From contig NZ_JAMXAX010000026.1 in NCBI RefSeq assembly GCF_023913775.1, positions 1-48,773 of the forward strand: 48,773 nucleotides of DNA, read 5' to 3'. The position numbers were made by a program, and so were the translations under genes. The notes below the pieces were generated by a model, which was given only the letters and a program-made list of their open reading frames with translations, did no database searches and was not told the DNA's origin. The stretch comes from Acidovorax facilis (lineage in GTDB: Bacteria; Pseudomonadota; Gammaproteobacteria; Burkholderiales; Burkholderiaceae_C). This document shows, one piece after another, positions 35,339 to 43,475 of the stretch (position 1 is its first letter; every line of letters starts with the position of its first letter).

Positions 35339-37273
35339 TTACTTGTCCGCCCAGACATAAAAGCCAATGCCTTCTTCAAGGTACTGCTGGCTCAGGTTGG
35401 CGTTGATGTAGTTGCGCTCCGCTGCACTGGTTGTGTAGAAGTAGGTGTTCGTGCTGCGGTTGAAGTAGCGGTAGACAGGCATAGCACCATTGCCCGGTGC
35501 AGCCTGCCCCCACCATGCGGTGCCTTCCAGCGCCACAGTGGGGAAAGCACGGATCAGACCATCACGCTCTGCCGGGTTGGCCGTGTAGAGATGCATCTTC
35601 CGCGCCAGATCGACCAGGCGGTACACGGGGAACAGATTGGAGTCTTGGTTGGAGCCTTCAACGGGGTAAGCGTAGAAGATCGGACCTTCGTAGATGAAGT
35701 TCGATCCAAACTGTTTGATCAGGAGATCCCGCTCGCCAACATTGCTGGTGTAGAAATGCTCCAGGCCAGCGCTGTTGTAGAAGCGATAGACAGGCACCCG
35801 CCCCGTGGGGCCAGTGGGTGGCGTGGCAGACGACAGCCAGTTCTTGAGCGCTGCGTTGAACGCCACGTCAAAACGGCCATAGTAATCGGGGACCGTGGTG
35901 GCCGTGCAGCTGGAACCGCCGCCGTAGAGCGTGCCGATCACATGTGTGCCACCCTTGAACAAGGCCGAGCCACTGCTGCCACCTTCGGTGGTGCCCTGGG
36001 TCCAGTTCACCTGGTAGTAGTTGCCCGTTGTGCCGCTGCACTGGAACTGGGTTTCACTGGTGGGAGTGCAGGAAATCAGGCTGTTCAACGTACCCAGGCT
36101 GACCTTGAGCAGGTCGCCCCGGGGATGGTGCAGGCCCACCACAGGTGTGCTCAAAGCCTGGGTGCCCGCATCCCAACCGGCAAAGACGGCCCCTGCAGGA
36201 GGTGTGTCGTTCAGCTGCAGCAGGGCCATGTCCATGGCACCCGAGGCGTAGAGCAGCGATGCGCCGTTGACGCGCTGGACGGTAGCACTCGACAGGGTGC
36301 GGCTGTTGCACGTTGGCGAACGGAAGAACCAGTCGGTCTGCAGCGAGGCAGCTTCGGACTGCTTGGAGATGCAGTGGTTGGCCGTCAAGAAATACGGCGT
36401 GCCAGAAGACCGGCTGTCATTGAGCAATGTGCCCGTGCACAGATAGGTGTTGGCACCGGACGTGAACAACATGCGCGCCACGGCATTGCGCTCGGTCGCA
36501 TAGGTATCGTAGCAAGTGGCATCCAGGTGGCACGAAGCCGATTCATTGATCTTGGTGGAGAGTTCTGCCTCCGTAGGGATCGACAGGTTCTCGAAGATGT
36601 GCGACACGCGCGGCACCGAGATGTCCACCGTGCTGGCATCCGCACCTACGGGCAGCTCCAGCTCCAGCGTGGCCTCGTCCGATCCGGTATCGGGCGTCCA
36701 CCAGGTCTGACCGTCCAGGGTGGTGTCGCCCGCCTGCGCATTGCGCTCAATGCGCTGCAGCACTTCCTGGCCGGAAATCTGGAACACCTTGGAGGCGTTG
36801 GCCTGGCTGTACACACGCAGCACTGTGCCTTGTGGCAGCGCCTTGACCACTACGCCCAGGCGCAATCCGTACGCACCTTCGGCCGAAAAACTGATAGCAG
36901 CCACCTTACCGCCAGTGGCGGTGGGCTTCCACTGCAACTGCTGCTGTGTCTGGGCTGCGGCGCGGGTGGCAACCACATCGCGCGCTGTACCCACCTGGCG
37001 TGGGCCGATACCGCCACCCAGCGAAGCCGTCTTGGAGGCATCCAAGGCTCCCAGGCTCACCCGGGAAGGCGTGGGCGCTGTGACAAGCGCGCTGCGGGAT
37101 TTGATGTTCGAGACACCCTGATCCACGCTGGCGGGCTGCACCCAGCCATCCACCATCAGCACAGAGGCCGCCTTTTGCGCGCTGGCCTCGGTACCGCTTC
37201 CGCCGCATCCGGCCAACAAGGCAAGCGCCGCACCCCAGGCAACGCCCATCCGCCACATCATTCCATTTTTCAT
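35339..37273 (-). CDS. Secreted lysyl endopeptidase-like serine protease lipoprotein
   Basis: A 644-residue exported protein with a lipobox (ALLAGC, C23). After a variable pro-region (about 25-240), a trypsin-like domain shows H300 (LTANHC), D348 (GAMDMALL) and S434 (GGSSGSAL), with many cysteines (SCHLDATC, YLCTG, TCNSR, QCSG, SSCTA) as in Achromobacter/Lysobacter lysyl endopeptidase. The C-terminal 150 residues hold three copies of a YRFYN..HFYT..ERD repeat typical of DUF5648, a probable surface or carbohydrate-binding module. The gene lies between ruvA (71 bases upstream) and ruvB (nine bases downstream) on the same strand, an unusual place for an exported protease. GC content appears somewhat lower than in ruvB. 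Confidence 0.9.
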   Translation of the reverse strand: MKNGMMWRMGVAWGAALALLAGCGGSGTEASAQKAASVLMVDGWVQPASVDQGVSNIKSRSALVTAPTPSRVSLGALDASKTASLGGGIGPRQVGTARDVVATRAAAQTQQQLQWKPTATGGKVAAISFSAEGAYGLRLGVVVKALPQGTVLRVYSQANASKVFQISGQEVLQRIERNAQAGDTTLDGQTWWTPDTGSDEATLELELPVGADASTVDISVPRVSHIFENLSIPTEAELSTKINESASCHLDATCYDTYATERNAVARMLFTSGANTYLCTGTLLNDSRSSGTPYFLTANHCISKQSEAASLQTDWFFRSPTCNSRTLSSATVQRVNGASLLYASGAMDMALLQLNDTPPAGAVFAGWDAGTQALSTPVVGLHHPRGDLLKVSLGTLNSLISCTPTSETQFQCSGTTGNYYQVNWTQGTTEGGSSGSALFKGGTHVIGTLYGGGSSCTATTVPDYYGRFDVAFNAALKNWLSSATPPTGPTGRVPVYRFYNSAGLEHFYTSNVGERDLLIKQFGSNFIYEGPIFYAYPVEGSNQDSNLFPVYRLVDLARKMHLYTANPAERDGLIRAFPTVALEGTAWWGQAAPGNGAMPVYRYFNRSTNTYFYTTSAAERNYINANLSQQYLEEGIGFYVWADK

Positions 37274-37344
37274 TTCTTTCCCTCGCTCCGGTCAAAACCG
37301 CCATTGAACACGAAAACAACTGCCGCAACAAACCCGCAAGTGCA

Positions 37345-37920
37345 CTACCTGGCCAACGCCTTCAGTGCCAGTTTGATGCCATCGCTCACACCCACCTCTG
37401 GTGGCAGGGCCTTGAGGGCCGCCGCAGCCTCTTTGTCGTTGTAGCCCAAAGCCAACAGTGCCTGCAGAATGTCGGCCTGTGCGTCACTGGCAGCGGGCCC
37501 GTGGGCAGCGCCCATGTCGGCCCCCAGCTTGCCCTTGAGCTCCAGCAGCAGCCGCTCGGCCGTCTTCTTGCCAATGCCCGGCACCTTGACCAGGCGGCCT
37601 GCCTCCTGCAGCGTGATGGCCTGGGCCAGATCCGCCACGCCCATGCCGCTCAGGATGGACAGCGCAGTGCGCGGCCCCACGCCCGATATCTTGATCAGCT
37701 CGCGGAACGCCTGGCGCTCGGGCGCCGTGGCAAAGCCATACAGCAGCTGCGCGTCTTCGCGCACAATGAACTGGGTCAGCAGGCTCACCCGCTCGCCCAC
37801 GGCGGGCAGGTTGTAGAACGTGCTCATGGGCACATTCACCTCATAGCCCACGCCATGGCAGTCCAACAGCACCTCGGGGGGATTCTTCTCCAGCAGGGTG
37901 CCGGTCAATTTGCCTATCAT
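37345..37920 (-). CDS. ruvA: Holliday junction DNA helicase subunit RuvA
   Basis: Tetrameric DNA-binding partner of RuvB that recognises Holliday junctions. 191 residues: the N-terminal OB fold [28 protein letters not shown], two helix-hairpin-helix motifs ([19 protein letters not shown] and [23 protein letters not shown]) and the C-terminal RuvB-binding domain [15 protein letters not shown]. The ATG at 37918-37920 is conserved. It is divergent from phoH, with only 47 bases between the two starts. Confidence 0.97.
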   Translation of the reverse strand: MIGKLTGTLLEKNPPEVLLDCHGVGYEVNVPMSTFYNLPAVGERVSLLTQFIVREDAQLLYGFATAPERQAFRELIKISGVGPRTALSILSGMGVADLAQAITLQEAGRLVKVPGIGKKTAERLLLELKGKLGADMGAAHGPAASDAQADILQALLALGYNDKEAAAALKALPPEVGVSDGIKLALKALAR

Positions 37921-37967
37921 TGATGTCCTTTGCCGCGCACTGCGGCGATCCAACGGGAATTATCCGC

Positions 37968-38924
37968 GTGATCCTGCGCCACACCTTCACCCCCCACAAC
38001 AACACCCGGCTCACGCACCTGTGTGGCCCGGCCGACGCGCACCTGCGCACCATCGAAGTGGCCCTCTCGGTGAGCATTGCGCACCGGCACGAGCAGTTCA
38101 AGGTGGACGGCCCCAAAGCGAAGGCCACGCAGGCGATGGAGCTTTTGCAGGCGCTGTACGAGATGGCCGAACGCCCGATCACCGAGGACCACCTGCAGCT
38201 CATGCTGGCCGGAGACAGCGCCCTGGTGGAGGCGCCCGAGGGCGCCATCGTGCTCAACACCCGCCGGGCCGACCTGCGCGGCCGCACGCCCACACAGAAC
38301 CTGTACCTCGAAAACATCGCCAGCCACGACATCACCTTTGGCATCGGCCCTGCAGGCACCGGCAAAACCTATCTCGCCGTGGCCTGCGCCGTGGATGCGC
38401 TGGAGCGCAGCGCCGTGCAGCGCATCGTGCTGACCCGCCCAGCGGTCGAGGCGGGCGAGCGCCTGGGTTTTCTGCCCGGCGATCTGGCGCAAAAGGTGGA
38501 CCCCTACCTGCGCCCGCTGTACGACGCGCTGTACGAACTGATGGGCTACGACAAGGTGATGAAAGCCTTCGAGCGCAATGCGCTGGAAATCGCGCCGCTG
38601 GCCTTCATGCGCGGGCGCACGCTGAACAACGCCTTCGTGATCCTGGACGAAGCGCAGAACACCACGCCCGAACAGATGAAGATGTTCCTCACCCGCATCG
38701 GCTTTGGCGCCAAGGCCGTGGTCACGGGCGACGTGAGCCAGATCGACCTGCCCAAGGGGGCCATGAGCGGCCTGATTGATGCAGAGCGGGTGCTCAAGCG
38801 GGTGAAGGGCATCTCCGTCACCCGCTTCACCACGGCCGACGTGGTGCGCCACCCGCTGGTCGCGCGCATCGTCGATGCCTACGACGCACCGCGCCGCGCC
38901 CCGGCTTCTCGCAGCCGGGACTAG
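37968..38924 (+). CDS. PhoH family ATPase
   Basis: A 318-residue PhoH-like P-loop ATPase. The N-terminal KH-like part ([15 protein letters not shown]) is followed by Walker A GPAGTGKT (residues 127-134), [23 protein letters not shown] and Walker [10 protein letters not shown], then [12 protein letters not shown]. The GTG at 37968 preceded by GGGAA is chosen because the family usually starts with ILRHTFTP; in-frame ATG at 37923 and TTG at 37920 overlap the ruvA start. PhoH is commonly next to ybeY, as here, and is linked to RNA metabolism or ribosome maturation. Confidence 0.92.
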   Translation: MILRHTFTPHNNTRLTHLCGPADAHLRTIEVALSVSIAHRHEQFKVDGPKAKATQAMELLQALYEMAERPITEDHLQLMLAGDSALVEAPEGAIVLNTRRADLRGRTPTQNLYLENIASHDITFGIGPAGTGKTYLAVACAVDALERSAVQRIVLTRPAVEAGERLGFLPGDLAQKVDPYLRPLYDALYELMGYDKVMKAFERNALEIAPLAFMRGRTLNNAFVILDEAQNTTPEQMKMFLTRIGFGAKAVVTGDVSQIDLPKGAMSGLIDAERVLKRVKGISVTRFTTADVVRHPLVARIVDAYDAPRRAPASRSRD

Positions 38925-38981
38925 CACTATCATTTTGATAGCTTTCAGCGCTTATCCATCAAGCGCTGACGGCCAAAAATA
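38925..38981 (+). repeat. Dispersed palindromic element, copy F (phoH-ybeY gap)
   Basis: Core 38947-38967: AGCGCTTAT, five bases, AAGCGCT, with CACTATCATTTTGATAGC on the left and GACGGCCAAAAATAG on the right. It begins directly after the phoH stop and ends six bases before the ybeY ATG, so it fills the whole intergenic gap and leaves ybeY without a recognisable ribosome binding site. Confidence 0.9.
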
Positions 38982-38987
38982 GCAAAA

Positions 38988-39452
38988 ATGTCTTTAAACC
39001 AACTCTCTCTGTCGCTGCAGTTCGGCAAGTTTGAAGGCGCGACCGCGCACCGCGCCGTGCTGCCACGCCACAAGGTCACCCGCTGGATTCGCCACGCGCT
39101 GGCCACCGATGCCGAGATCACCGTACGCATCGTAGGGGCCGAAGAAGGCCAGCAGCTCAACCGCGAGTACCGCAAGAAGGACTACGCCACCAACGTGCTC
39201 ACCTTCGACTACACCCAGGAGCCCTTGGTAACGGCCGACCTGGTGCTGTGCGCCCCGGTGATCGAGCGCGAAGCGAAGGAGCAAAACAAGAGCCTGGAAG
39301 AGCACTACGCCCACATGCTGGTGCACGGGGCGCTGCATGCGCAGGGTTGGGACCACGAGACCAGCGAGGAGGACGCGCAGGAGATGGAGACCTACGAGAC
39401 GGACATCCTGCGCGAGCTGGGGTTTGAAGACCCTTACGCCACGGGTCCATAG
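38988..39452 (+). CDS. ybeY: Endoribonuclease YbeY (16S rRNA maturation)
   Basis: Single-strand endoribonuclease needed for 16S rRNA 3'-end processing and ribosome quality control. 154 residues; the zinc site is [11 protein letters not shown] (H113, H117, H123) and the upstream [18 protein letters not shown] segment is conserved. It follows phoH in the common phoH-ybeY order, but the gap is a palindromic element (copy F) and no Shine-Dalgarno sequence is visible before the ATG. Confidence 0.96.
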   Translation: MSLNQLSLSLQFGKFEGATAHRAVLPRHKVTRWIRHALATDAEITVRIVGAEEGQQLNREYRKKDYATNVLTFDYTQEPLVTADLVLCAPVIEREAKEQNKSLEEHYAHMLVHGALHAQGWDHETSEEDAQEMETYETDILRELGFEDPYATGP

Positions 39453-39574
39453 CTCCTCTGTTTCGGGGGGCACTCAGCCCCAGTCTTTGGAACCCAGACC
39501 AACGCGCCCCCGGAAACAAAAGGTATCATTTTCTTCTGTTCCCTCTTCTGTTCCTTTACCAGATGGTATAAAAG

Positions 39575-39599
39575 TTTCCAACTTTCAGGGAGTTGGAAA
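39575..39599 (+). promoter_or_regulatory. Hairpin covering the ribosome site of the first propeller gene
   Basis: A perfect nine-base-pair inverted repeat, TTTCCAACT (39575-39583), seven-base loop, AGTTGGAAA (39591-39599). The right arm contains the GGAAA that would pair with 16S rRNA, and the ATG follows at 39602. TATAAA at 39567-39572 just upstream may be a -10 element, and TCTTCTGTTCC occurs twice in tandem at 39532 and 39544. Folding would hide the ribosome site. Confidence 0.6.
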
Positions 39600-39601
39600 G
39601 A

Positions 39602-41551
39602 ATGCACTTGCCAAATGTGAAGGCACTGCGCAGGCTGCTGCGCACCTTTCAGTTCAGTACAACGTACGTTGTTGCTGCTTTGGCGATCAGCGCCTGCGGT
39701 GGAGGCAGTGGCGATGCGTCCCTGGACAAAGCAACCGCCCCCTCAGGCTTCTCGGTCAGCTACGACACCAAGGGCTACCTTTTCCACTGGGACGCCACGG
39801 CTGGCGCCACACACTACGAATTGTTTGAAGACCCTGATGGTCTCAGCCCCTTGCCCGAAGCCCAGGTGGGTGGAGCCATCGCCCCCACCAGTTACGCGCA
39901 CAGCCTGGCCGCACAACTGTTGCATGAGCGTGTGAACGCCAACTACCGATTGCGCGCCTGCAATGCCAGCGGATGCGGCGCCTTCACCAGCGCCGTGGTG
40001 CCCGACCTGGCCAAGGCCATCGGCTACTTCAAGGCCAGCAACAGTGACCAGGGCAAGGGCTTGTACGGCGCTAGCGTTACGCTGTCAGCCGATGGCAGCA
40101 CCCTCGCGGTCGGGGCGCCTGATGAAGGCAGCAAATCTACCGGCATCAATGGCGACCAGGCCGACGACTCTCTCCGATCCGCCGGGGCCGTGTATGTCTT
40201 CACGCGGTCCTCCGGTGGATGGAGCCAGCAGGCCTATATCAAGGCCAGCAACAACCGGGAAGTCCTCCTGTTTGGCAGCATTCCACTTGCCACCGCCCGG
40301 TTTGGCACCAGCGTTTCGCTCTCGTCGGATGGCAACACGCTGGCCGTGGGTGCACCCGACGAGTCCAGCAATGCCAGAGGCGTTGATGGCAACCAAACGG
40401 ATGCCCAGACCCCCGGCGCAGGTTCCGCCTACGTTTTCACGCGAAGCAGCGGCGCCTGGAGCCAGCATGCCTACGTGAAGGCCAGCAATACGCAGGCCAA
40501 GGCCGATATCGTGATTGGCCTCGGGGTCTTCGGCGTGCGCTACCCCGCCCAGTTCGGCAGCAGCGTGGCGCTGTCCGCCGATGGCCGCGTGCTGGCGGTG
40601 AGTGCGCCAGGTGACACCAGCAATGCCAAAGGGATCAATGGCAACCAGCAAGACACGTCCGCGCCATTTGCTGGCGCCGTGTATGTGTTCGCCCGCACCC
40701 CCGCCAGCTGGACCCAGCAGGCCTACATCAAGGCCAGCAACACCGCCGAACAGACCCAGTTCGGCAGCGCCCTTGCGCTGTCGGAAGACGGGCGTACGCT
40801 GGCTGTAGGGTCCAAACATGAGCACGGCGCTTCTAGCGGCATCAACGGCGCCCAGACTGGCTCCGGTGCCCTATTTTCAGGCGCCGCCTACGTGTATGTT
40901 CACAACGGCGACGGTCAATGGAGCCAGCAAGCCTACGTGAAATCCAGCAATGCGGACGCGTTCGACTCCTTCGGCTACAGCGTTGCCCTGTCGGCCGACG
41001 GAAACACCCTGGCCGTGGGTGCACCCAAGGAATCCAGCGACACGGACGGGATCAACAAGGCACCCGGTCCGCGCTCTCTGATAGGTGCTGGCGCCGCCTA
41101 CGTGTTCACACGCAGCAACTCCAATTGGAGTCAGCAGGCCTTCATTAAGCCCAGCAAAGCCGGGGTCAATGCCGCGTTCGGATCGAGCCTGGCGCTTTCG
41201 GCCGACGGCAACACGCTGGCCGTGGCTTCGACGTCTGAAGCCGGCAGCGGCAAAGGCTTCAACGCCAATCAGGCTGAGCTGTCGGCCGGGGCCGCAGGCG
41301 CTGCATACATATTTCAGCGCAGCGGCAGCGCCTGGACGCAGAAGGCGTATGTGAAGGCCAGCAACACCGACCCCTTGGACCACTTCGGTGCCAGCATTGC
41401 ACTGTCTGCAGATGGGACCACCATGGCCGCGGGTGCAACGGGCGAAGGCAGTCTGGCTACGGGCATCCAGGGCAACCAGGCCGACAACAGCGGGGCTCCC
41501 GTCATATCCGCCGGGGGCATGGCGGGCGTTGGCGCGGTGTACCTGTACTGA
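39602..41551 (+). CDS. FG-GAP-like beta-propeller lipoprotein, paralogue 1
   Basis: A 649-residue exported lipoprotein. The signal peptide ends in the lipobox AISAC. A module of about 110 residues resembling fibronectin type III follows (GFSVSYDTKGYLFHWD, ATHYELFEDPDG, LLHERVNANYRLRACNASGCG). Then come seven repeats of about 65 residues with the signature FG-x-SVxLSADGNTLAVGAP ... GAVYVFTRS...WSQQAYVKASN, matching FG-GAP_2 type propeller blades. The IGYFKASNS strand before blade 1 and the GAVYLY end suggest that the N-terminal strand closes the seventh blade. First of four paralogues. The ATG at 39602 is chosen over a TTG at 39593. Function unknown; surface binding or structural role is plausible. 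Confidence 0.87.
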   Translation: MHLPNVKALRRLLRTFQFSTTYVVAALAISACGGGSGDASLDKATAPSGFSVSYDTKGYLFHWDATAGATHYELFEDPDGLSPLPEAQVGGAIAPTSYAHSLAAQLLHERVNANYRLRACNASGCGAFTSAVVPDLAKAIGYFKASNSDQGKGLYGASVTLSADGSTLAVGAPDEGSKSTGINGDQADDSLRSAGAVYVFTRSSGGWSQQAYIKASNNREVLLFGSIPLATARFGTSVSLSSDGNTLAVGAPDESSNARGVDGNQTDAQTPGAGSAYVFTRSSGAWSQHAYVKASNTQAKADIVIGLGVFGVRYPAQFGSSVALSADGRVLAVSAPGDTSNAKGINGNQQDTSAPFAGAVYVFARTPASWTQQAYIKASNTAEQTQFGSALALSEDGRTLAVGSKHEHGASSGINGAQTGSGALFSGAAYVYVHNGDGQWSQQAYVKSSNADAFDSFGYSVALSADGNTLAVGAPKESSDTDGINKAPGPRSLIGAGAAYVFTRSNSNWSQQAFIKPSKAGVNAAFGSSLALSADGNTLAVASTSEAGSGKGFNANQAELSAGAAGAAYIFQRSGSAWTQKAYVKASNTDPLDHFGASIALSADGTTMAAGATGEGSLATGIQGNQADNSGAPVISAGGMAGVGAVYLY

Positions 41552-41618
41552 CCAGGGAGAGACCCACACGCACCATTCCGCCGGACAGCAACACACCATC
41601 ACCCCCAGGAAACCCACC

Positions 41619-43451
41619 ATGCTATTGATCCCCCGGCGCCTGAGCGCCTTGTTGCTCGCTGCGCCCCTGGCGCTGGTTTTGACGGCCTGCGGTGGCTCCG
41701 GCAGCGCCGAGCCCTCTGATCCTGCGCCCTCAGGCCCTGTGTCCCCCACGGGCTTCACCGTGGGCTATGACGTCAAGGCCTACAACTTCAGCTGGAACCC
41801 CAGCACCAACGCCACACGGTATGAACTGTTCGAGGACCCCGATGGCGCAACGGGCTCCCAGCCAGAGATGCAGATCGGGGGCGCGCTTACAAACACCGCT
41901 TACGCACACAGCCTGACATCCCAGTTGCTGCACGAGCGGGTGAATGCCAGCTACCGCGTGCGCGCCTGCGATGCCAGCGGCTGCGGTGCCTTTACCGCCG
42001 CGCTGGTACCCGACCTCACGAAATCCATTGGCCAGATCGAGCCCAACCACACGGGCCTATCGGCCCGATGGGGCAGCAGCGTGGCCCTCTCTGCCGACGG
42101 CAGCACCCTGGCGGTGGGAGCATCGGATGACCGCAGCAGTGCCACCGGTATCAATGGGGACGCGGCGAATACCGCCGCGCCCGGCTCCGGTGCTGTGGTG
42201 GTATTTGTGCGCAGCGGTGGCAGCTGGATCCAGCAGGCGTACATCAAGGCCAGCAATACCGCCACCTATACGCTGTTTGGTTTCAGCGTGGCTCTGTCGG
42301 CCGACGGCAATACGCTGGCCGTGGGCTCCATCTGGGAAAGGGGTGGTGCCACGGGTATCAATGGCGACCAGAGGGACACCTCCAAGCCGGGCAGCCCTGG
42401 AGCAGCGTACGTCTTCACCCGCAGCACCAACCAATGGACTCAGCAGGCCTATGTAAAACCGAGCAACACCGGCGTGGCCCAATCGTTCGGATGGAGTGTT
42501 GCGCTTGCGGCCGATGGGAACACGCTGGCCGTAAGCGCGGTGGGTGAATCCAGCAACGCCACGGGTGTCCATGGCGATCAGACCAATTCCATGATGCCAA
42601 CCGCCGGGGCCGTTTACGTGTTCAGCCGTTTTGAGAACACCTGGAGCCAGCAGGCGTATGTAAAGGCAAGCAACACCGAGCAGACGCCCGAATACGTGAC
42701 GATCCCGGGGTTCACCAATGTCATCGCCAACGCACAGCAATTTGGCACCAGCCTGGCCCTGTCGGCCGACGGAAACATGCTGGCAGTGGGTGCACCGGGC
42801 GAGCGCAGTGCGGCAACGGGCGTCAACGGCAACCAGGCAGACCGCTCCGCAAACAGGGCGGGGGCCGTGTACCTGTTCACGCGAAGCAGCAGCGTCTGGA
42901 GCCAGCAGGCCTACATCAAGGCCAGCAATACCGACGCCAGCGACTTTTTCGGTTATCGCCTCGCCCTTTCGGGGAACGGTGCAACGCTGGCTGTGAGCGC
43001 GCTGGGCGAAGCCAGCAAGGCCGCAGGCATCCAGGGGGTACAGAGTGACAACTCTGCACAAGGTGCCGGGGCCGCCTACGTCTACACGCGCGGCAGCAGC
43101 GGCTGGAGCCAGCAGGCCTATATCAAGGCCAGCAATACCGACACCGGGGACGTGTTCGGCAATGCCCTGGCGCTATCGTTTGACGGCAACACACTGGCCG
43201 TGGGCGCCCCCCAAGAGGCAAGCAGCGCCACGGGCATCAACGGCGACCAGACCGACAACACCGTCTGGCAGGCCGGAGCCGCCTATGTCTACCGCCGCGA
43301 TGGCAGCACCTGGGGCCAGCGCGCCTATGTGAAACCCGTGAGCACCAAGAGGTCGCTCGCCTTCGGCCGTACCCTGGCCCTGTCGGCCGATGGAAACACG
43401 CTGGCTGTAGGGGCCGACAACCAGTACGACGGCGCACTGTACCTGTACTGA
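41619..43451 (+). CDS. FG-GAP-like beta-propeller lipoprotein, paralogue 2
   Basis: A 610-residue lipoprotein: signal peptide with lipobox VLTAC, then the Fn3-like module (GFTVGYDVKAYNFSW, TRYELFEDPDGA, LLHERVNASYRVRACDASGCG) and seven propeller repeats, for example ADGNTLAVGS, ADGNTLAVSA, FDGNTLAVGAP, ending GALYLY. It shares long identical DNA words with paralogue 1: 32 bases at 40220-40251 recur exactly at 43104-43135. It starts 67 bases after paralogue 1 with a CAGGAAA ribosome site, and probably belongs to the same transcript. Confidence 0.87.
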   Translation: MLLIPRRLSALLLAAPLALVLTACGGSGSAEPSDPAPSGPVSPTGFTVGYDVKAYNFSWNPSTNATRYELFEDPDGATGSQPEMQIGGALTNTAYAHSLTSQLLHERVNASYRVRACDASGCGAFTAALVPDLTKSIGQIEPNHTGLSARWGSSVALSADGSTLAVGASDDRSSATGINGDAANTAAPGSGAVVVFVRSGGSWIQQAYIKASNTATYTLFGFSVALSADGNTLAVGSIWERGGATGINGDQRDTSKPGSPGAAYVFTRSTNQWTQQAYVKPSNTGVAQSFGWSVALAADGNTLAVSAVGESSNATGVHGDQTNSMMPTAGAVYVFSRFENTWSQQAYVKASNTEQTPEYVTIPGFTNVIANAQQFGTSLALSADGNMLAVGAPGERSAATGVNGNQADRSANRAGAVYLFTRSSSVWSQQAYIKASNTDASDFFGYRLALSGNGATLAVSALGEASKAAGIQGVQSDNSAQGAGAAYVYTRGSSGWSQQAYIKASNTDTGDVFGNALALSFDGNTLAVGAPQEASSATGINGDQTDNTVWQAGAAYVYRRDGSTWGQRAYVKPVSTKRSLAFGRTLALSADGNTLAVGADNQYDGALYLY

Positions 43452-43475
43452 CCGCGCCCAGAGAAAGAAACACCA

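Noticed and set aside
34319..37444. 1041-codon plus-strand open frame opposite ruvB and the protease
   Set aside because: Both minus-strand genes have clear catalytic motifs, and the plus-strand translation has none; it is a shadow of codon bias.
39593..39601. TTG start three codons upstream for the first propeller lipoprotein
   Set aside because: It lies inside the presumed ribosome site; ATG at 39602 has correct spacing and gives a normal lipoprotein signal.
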